Shown here piece by piece: positions 59,500-64,000 of a stretch of DNA of 64,000 bases (its first letter is position 1; each line of letters begins with the position of its first letter). Made by a program: the position numbers and the translations under genes. Source of the stretch: Streptomyces xanthophaeus (GTDB lineage: Bacteria > Actinomycetota > Actinomycetes > Streptomycetales > Streptomycetaceae); the NCBI RefSeq assembly GCF_030440515.1, contig NZ_CP076543.1, positions 930,001 to 994,000 on the forward strand, in the 5' to 3' direction. The notes below the pieces were generated by a model. The model made no database searches. It had not been told where the DNA came from and saw only the letters and a program-made list of their open reading frames with translations.

Positions 59500-60935
59500 G
59501 CGAGCAGTTCCTCAAAGACGAGAAGCGCCCCACGACCCGTCACGTCGACGCCGGTGACACCGGCTACAGCAAGTCCTTGAAACCCCGCCACGTCAACATG
59601 ATCGCCATCGGCGGCGCGATCGGTACCGGGCTCTTCCTCGGCGCGGGCGGACGCCTCGCCGAGGCCGGGCCCTCCCTGTTCATCGCCTACGCCGTCTGCG
59701 GGATCTTCGCGTTCCTCGTCGTGCGCGCTCTCGGCGAGCTGGTCCTGTACCGGCCGTCCTCCGGCGCCTTCGTCTCCTACGCCCGTGAGTTCATGGGGGA
59801 GAAGGGCGCGTACACCGCGGGCTGGATGTACTTCCTCAACTGGGCGACCACCGGCATCGCCGACATCACCGCCGTCGCCACATACACCCACTACTGGCAC
59901 CTGTTCTCCGATGTCCCCCAGTGGGTGATCGCCCTCATAGCCCTGGCCGTGGTCCTCACCGTGAACCTCATCTCGGTGCGGATCTTCGGCGAACTGGAGT
60001 TCTGGTTCGCCATCGTCAAGGTCGGCGCCCTGGTCGTCTTCATGGGGATCGCGATCTTCCTCCTGGCGACCCGGCACCCCGTCGACGGCGCCGTCCCCGG
60101 CCCCGCCCTGATCACAGGCAACGGCGGGATATTCCCCAACGGCCTGCTCCCCATGCTGCTGATCATCCAGGGCGTCGTCTTCGCCTACGCCTCCGTCGAA
60201 CTGGTCGGCGTCACGGCCGGCGAGACCGAGAAGCCCGAGGAGATCATGCCGAAGGCGATCAACTCGATCATGTGGCGCGTGGGCCTCTTCTACGTCGGCT
60301 CGGTCGTCCTGCTGTCGATGCTGATGCCCTGGAGCAGCTACAGCGCGGGCCAGAGCCCGTTCGTGACCGTGCTCTCCCACATCGGCGTCCCGGCGGCCGC
60401 CGACGTGATGAACCTGGTCGTCCTCACCGCGGCCATGTCCTCGCTCAACTCCGGCCTCTACTCCACCGGCCGCATCCTGCGCTCGATGGCCGTCAACGGC
60501 TCCGCCCCGCAGTTCACCGCACGGCTCAGCCGCACCCAGGTCCCCTACGGCGGCATCCTCCTCACCAGCGGCATGTGCGTCCTGGGCGTCGGGCTCAACT
60601 TCGTGGTCCCCGCCGACGCGTTCGAGATCGTCCTCAACCTCGCCGCGATCGGCATCCTCGCCACCTGGGGCATGATCATGGTCTGCCACCTCCTCTTCTG
60701 GCGGAAGACCCGCAACGGTGAACTCACCCGCCCCTCCTACCGCCTGCCCGGCTCCCCCTGGACCGAACTCGTGACGCTGGCCTTCCTCGCCTCCGTCCTG
60801 GTCCTCATGTACGCCGACGGAGGCGCGGGGCGCACCACCGTGCTGTGCGTACCGCTGATCGCCGCGGCGCTGGTCGCCGGCTGGTACGCGGTCCGCGGCC
60901 GCGTGGCGCGCGCCGCCGCCCGGAGCGACGGCTGA
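59496..60935 (+). CDS. ansP: L-asparagine permease (amino-acid permease)
   Basis: 479 residues, GTG 59496 overlapping the GntR stop by 4 nt. Twelve membrane helices of the APC amino-acid/H+ symporter family. The signature after the short N-terminus is LKPRHVNMIAIGGAIGTGLF, then ALGELVLYRPSSGAFVSYAR and ASVELVGVTAGETEKPEEIM, as in AnsP. Genes for asparaginase and aspartase follow, so asparagine is the likely substrate. Inner membrane. Confidence 0.85.
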   Translation: MSEQFLKDEKRPTTRHVDAGDTGYSKSLKPRHVNMIAIGGAIGTGLFLGAGGRLAEAGPSLFIAYAVCGIFAFLVVRALGELVLYRPSSGAFVSYAREFMGEKGAYTAGWMYFLNWATTGIADITAVATYTHYWHLFSDVPQWVIALIALAVVLTVNLISVRIFGELEFWFAIVKVGALVVFMGIAIFLLATRHPVDGAVPGPALITGNGGIFPNGLLPMLLIIQGVVFAYASVELVGVTAGETEKPEEIMPKAINSIMWRVGLFYVGSVVLLSMLMPWSSYSAGQSPFVTVLSHIGVPAAADVMNLVVLTAAMSSLNSGLYSTGRILRSMAVNGSAPQFTARLSRTQVPYGGILLTSGMCVLGVGLNFVVPADAFEIVLNLAAIGILATWGMIMVCHLLFWRKTRNGELTRPSYRLPGSPWTELVTLAFLASVLVLMYADGGAGRTTVLCVPLIAAALVAGWYAVRGRVARAAARSDG

Positions 60936-61020
60936 GCCGGGCGCCCGCCCGTCCGCCTGCGCCCGGGGGTGCCGGTCGCCACCCCCTGTCAGCAGCGACC
61001 CACCACAGAACGAGGCAGTG

Positions 61021-62043
61021 ATGCGCAGCAGTTTCCCCGCGGACGCGCCCGCGATCCGCGAGCCCCGGCACGCCCCCGTCGCCCACGTCATGCGGGGCGG
61101 CATGATCGAGGGGGTCCACTACGGTTCCGTCGCCGTCCTCGACGGCGAGGGCGAGGTCCGGACCAGCATCGGAGACATCGAGGCCGCCTGCTATCCACGC
61201 TCGGCACTCAAGCCGGTCCAGGCCGTCGCCATGGTGCGGGCCGGCCTGCCGCTCGACGGAGCCCTGCTCGCCCTCGCGATGGGCAGTCACTCCGGCGAGG
61301 AGCACCACCTCTCGGGTGTCCGGCTGGTCCTGGAGCTGGCCGGTCTCACCGAGGCCGACCTGCGCAACGTCCCCGACCTGCCCTACGGCCCGGCCGTCCG
61401 CGACGCCTGGCTGCGCGAGGGCCGCGGGCCGTCCCGGCTCGCCCAGAACTGTTCCGGCAAGCACGCGGCGATGCTGTACCTGTGCAAGCTGTCCGGGTGG
61501 CCCCCGGAGAGCTACCTCGACGCGGACCACCCGCTCCAGAGGGCGATCGCCGAGGTCGTCGAGGAGCTCACCGGCCAGCACATCGCGAATGTCACCGTCG
61601 ACGGCTGCGGATCCCCGCTGTTCGCGGTGTCCCTGCACGGCCTGGCCCGCGCCGCCGCCCGCATCGCCACCGCCGCCCCGGACACCGCCGAGCACCGTGT
61701 GGCGAACGCACTGCGCCTCAACCCGGAGATGGCCTCCGGTACCGGGCGGGACACCGCCGCACTGATGCGCGCGGTGCCCGGGCTGCTGGCCAAGGACGGC
61801 TTCGAGGGCGTCCAGGTGGCCGCGCTGCCCGACGGCCGGGCCGTCGCCGTGAAGGTCGCCGACGGGGCCGACCGCGCGCGTACGGCAGTGACGGCCGCCG
61901 CCCTCGCACGTGCGGGAGTCGAGCCCCGGCTGCTCGCCGGGTTCACGGGCGAGCCCGTCACCGGTGGCGGCCGGACCGTCGGCGGCATCCGGCCGGTAGC
62001 GGCCCTGAACCCGCCCGGCGCCCCCGTCACCGCAACCGCCTGA
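61021..62043 (+). CDS. L-asparaginase II (thermolabile-type)
   Basis: 340 residues from ATG 61021; a GTG one codon earlier is possible. The text ACYPRSALKPVQAVAMVRAG, AMGSHSGEEHHL and QNCSGKHAAMLYLCK belongs to the asparaginase II / PF06089 family, unrelated to E. coli AnsA/B. It would hydrolyse asparagine to aspartate and ammonia in the cytosol. It lies between the permease and aspartase genes. Confidence 0.85.
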   Translation: MRSSFPADAPAIREPRHAPVAHVMRGGMIEGVHYGSVAVLDGEGEVRTSIGDIEAACYPRSALKPVQAVAMVRAGLPLDGALLALAMGSHSGEEHHLSGVRLVLELAGLTEADLRNVPDLPYGPAVRDAWLREGRGPSRLAQNCSGKHAAMLYLCKLSGWPPESYLDADHPLQRAIAEVVEELTGQHIANVTVDGCGSPLFAVSLHGLARAAARIATAAPDTAEHRVANALRLNPEMASGTGRDTAALMRAVPGLLAKDGFEGVQVAALPDGRAVAVKVADGADRARTAVTAAALARAGVEPRLLAGFTGEPVTGGGRTVGGIRPVAALNPPGAPVTATA

Positions 62044-62105
62044 CACCCGCCTGCCCCTCTCCCCACCTTCGATCCGCTCACCTCAGGAAGAGGATCCGTA
62101 CACCC

Positions 62106-63524
62106 GTGATCGCCTTGACCGCCTCCAGCCGCACCGAACACGACCTGCTCGGAGACCGCGACGTCCCCGCCGACGCCTACTGGGGCGTCCACACCCTGCG
62201 CGCCACCGAGAACTTCCCCATCACCGGCACGCCCATCTCCACCTACCCGCACCTGATCGACGCCCTCGCCGCCGTCAAAGAGGCCGCGGCCCTCGCCAAC
62301 GGGGAACTCGGCCTGCTGGAGCCCACGAAGGCGGCCGTCATCGTCGCCGCCTGCCAGGAGATCCGCGGCGGCGAGCTCCACGACCAGTTCGTCGTCGACG
62401 TGATCCAGGGCGGCGCCGGCACCTCGACCAACATGAACGCCAACGAGGTCATCGCCAACCGGGCGCTGGAGCTGCTGGGCCACTCCAGGGGGGAGTACGG
62501 ACACCTGCACCCCAACGAGGACGTCAACCTCGGCCAGTCCACCAACGACGTCTACCCGACCGCCGTGCGGATCGCGACCGTCTTCGCGGTGCGCGGTCTC
62601 CTCGACGCCATGGCCGTCCTGCAGAACGCCTTCGCCCGCAAGGCCGCCGAGTTCCACGATGTCCTGAAGATGGGCCGCACCCAGCTCCAGGACGCCGTGC
62701 CGATGACGCTCGGACAGGAGTTCTCCGCCTTCGCCGTCATGCTGGACGAGGACCGCAGCCGACTCGCGGAGGCCCTCGGACTGATCCACGAGATCAACCT
62801 CGGCGCCACCGCCATCGGCACCGGTCTCAACGCCCCGGCCGGATACGCCGAGGCCGCCCGCCGCCACCTCGCCGACATCACCGGCCTGCCCCTGGTCACC
62901 GCTCCCGACCTGGTCGAAGCCACCCAGGACTGCGGTGCCTTCGTCCAGATGTCCGGCGTCCTCAAGCGCGTCGCCGTCAAGCTGTCCAAGACCTGCAACG
63001 ACCTGCGCCTGCTGTCCTCCGGGCCCCGCGCCGGACTCGGCGAGATCAACCTGCCCCCGGTCCAGGCCGGTTCCAGCATCATGCCCGGCAAGGTCAACCC
63101 CGTGATCCCCGAGGTCGTCAACCAGGTCGCCTTCGAGGTCATCGGCAACGACATCACCATCACCATGGCCGCCGAAGCCGGACAGCTCCAGCTCAACGCC
63201 TTCGAGCCGGTCATCCTGCACTCGCTGTCCAAGTCCGTCACTCACCTGCGCGCGGCCTGCCTCACCCTCGCGGAACGCTGCGTGAGCGGCATCACCGCCA
63301 ACACCGAGATGCTGCGCGCCACCGTCGAGAACTCCATCGGCCTGGTGACCGCCCTGAACCCGCACATCGGATACACCGCCGCCACCGACATCGCCAAGGA
63401 GGCCCTGGCCACCGGCCGGGGCGTGGCCGAGCTGGTCCTGGAACGGGGGCTGCTGCCGGCCGAGCGGCTCACCTCCCTGCTGCGCCCTGAGGTGCTCGCG
63501 GGAACCGGCCCGGCCCGTCCCTGA
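62106..63524 (+). CDS. aspA: Aspartate ammonia-lyase (aspartase)
   Basis: 472 residues from GTG 62106, with AGGAAGAGG upstream deciding the start. The fumarase/aspartase superfamily signature GSSIMPGKVNPVIPE with its active-site loop Ser is present, together with GTSTNMNANEVIANRA and GQSTNDVYPTA. It deaminates aspartate to fumarate and ammonia. Last gene of the asparagine operon: permease, asparaginase, aspartase. Fumarase is the nearest alternative; operon context and the N-terminus (EHDLLGDRDVPADAYWGVHT) favour aspartase. Confidence 0.92.
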   Translation: MIALTASSRTEHDLLGDRDVPADAYWGVHTLRATENFPITGTPISTYPHLIDALAAVKEAAALANGELGLLEPTKAAVIVAACQEIRGGELHDQFVVDVIQGGAGTSTNMNANEVIANRALELLGHSRGEYGHLHPNEDVNLGQSTNDVYPTAVRIATVFAVRGLLDAMAVLQNAFARKAAEFHDVLKMGRTQLQDAVPMTLGQEFSAFAVMLDEDRSRLAEALGLIHEINLGATAIGTGLNAPAGYAEAARRHLADITGLPLVTAPDLVEATQDCGAFVQMSGVLKRVAVKLSKTCNDLRLLSSGPRAGLGEINLPPVQAGSSIMPGKVNPVIPEVVNQVAFEVIGNDITITMAAEAGQLQLNAFEPVILHSLSKSVTHLRAACLTLAERCVSGITANTEMLRATVENSIGLVTALNPHIGYTAATDIAKEALATGRGVAELVLERGLLPAERLTSLLRPEVLAGTGPARP

Positions 63525-63934
63525 CCGGGACAGGACTGGGACCGGACTGGGTCCGCCCGGTCGGAGCGCGGGGTGCAGCGGGTGGACGTGGTCGTGCGGG
63601 GCGGATACGGCCCGAGGTGGCGACGCCCACGATCGCCGCCGAGCACCTCCCGGGCCGCGCCGACGTCGGCCAGCGCCTTGAGGCCGCGATGGCGCCTCGC
63701 GTGCCACCCGCCGGCGATCGGCGGCTCCCTCTGGGTGAGGGGGACCGGGCTTGCGGTGTCGTCGCGGGAGGACTGCGCGGCAACCGGCGCCACGCGCGGT
63801 GCATACCGCGAGGACCGACCGGACCCGGTCAGCGGATCGTGTGCCGGAAGCCGATCCGGGTCCGGCATCCGCTCCATAGCGGAGCCCAGGTCAGCGACCT
63901 GGTGCTCGTCTGTTCTCCTGGGTCCCCACTGTGG
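63525..63934. other. No recognisable gene
   Basis: Only a weak 5-bp hairpin at the aspartase stop (GTCCC-TGACC-GGGAC, 63517-63531) was noted; the rest has no convincing frame. Confidence 0.35.
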
Positions 63935-64000
63935 TCAGGCGTGCTTGTCCGCGGAGTGGTGGGTGGGCTGGACCGACCAGGTCGGGGGTTCGTCGTTGCC
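63935..64000 (-). CDS. C-terminal end of an unknown protein (cut by the right edge)
   Basis: The minus frame reads GNDEPPTWSVQPTHHSADKH, then A and TGA at 63935-63937. It is too short to name; only the codon pattern suggests that it is coding. Confidence 0.35.
   Translation of the reverse strand, partial: GNDEPPTWSVQPTHHSADKHA

Noticed and set aside
59292..61103. 603-codon minus frame across the asparagine operon
   Set aside because: Antisense shadow rich in Gly, Asp and His; the permease and asparaginase frames are clear.

Overview
The window is high-GC actinobacterial DNA, almost certainly from a Streptomyces or close relative. Third codon positions are strongly G/C, GTG starts are frequent, genes are coupled by 1-14 nt overlaps, and the gene content (CbpM, RheA/Hsp18, SARP-type regulators, FUSC exporters, several families of degraded insertion sequences) fits that genus. 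I saw no rRNA, tRNA or CRISPR array. Both window edges cut through genes.

Layout. 1-9460: three overlapping large genes of unknown function in one operon, the first cut by the left edge. About 9600-26800: an accessory region with visibly lower GC in places. It holds a frameshifted membrane protein with a lipase-like hydrolase motif, two separate TPR-CHAT (caspase-like) protease loci with small or membrane partner genes, and a graveyard of broken transposases (two IS630 types, IS5, ISL3), single IS630 3' ends and a pirin fragment. The CHAT loci are the best candidates for an undescribed protease-effector or defence system. 26880-33640: a zinc-ribbon/propeller-like protein, a LuxR-type regulator, a PsiE-like protein, a FUSC exporter and a membrane protein.

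33642-42688: one leftward eight-gene proteostasis and redox operon, dnaK-grpE-cbpA-cbpM-clpB-thioredoxin-UBP zinc finger-flavoprotein reductase. It is tightly coupled and appears to be a second stress locus distinct from the usual HspR-controlled one. A broken general-stress-protein gene lies upstream, followed by a divergent PucR-type regulator. 45970-51873: a leftward group with a large SARP/ATPase regulator, a second copy of the zinc-ribbon/propeller protein, a small unknown protein and a secreted ricin-type lectin. Both propeller-protein genes are preceded by three 11-bp direct repeats of the kind bound by SARPs. 52220-54440: two DUF2267 proteins and the divergent hsp20/rheA pair with two operator-like inverted repeats between them.

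55300-63524: an unknown gene, a LysR regulator, a class I amidotransferase (PuuD-like) broken by a 7-bp duplication, and an asparagine-use operon (GntR regulator, asparagine permease, asparaginase, aspartase) that would take asparagine to aspartate, then fumarate plus two ammonia. Several genes carry single-base or short frameshifts, often in homopolymers, so either gene decay or residual sequencing error must be kept in mind. All functional calls are from reading the sequence; no database search was run.
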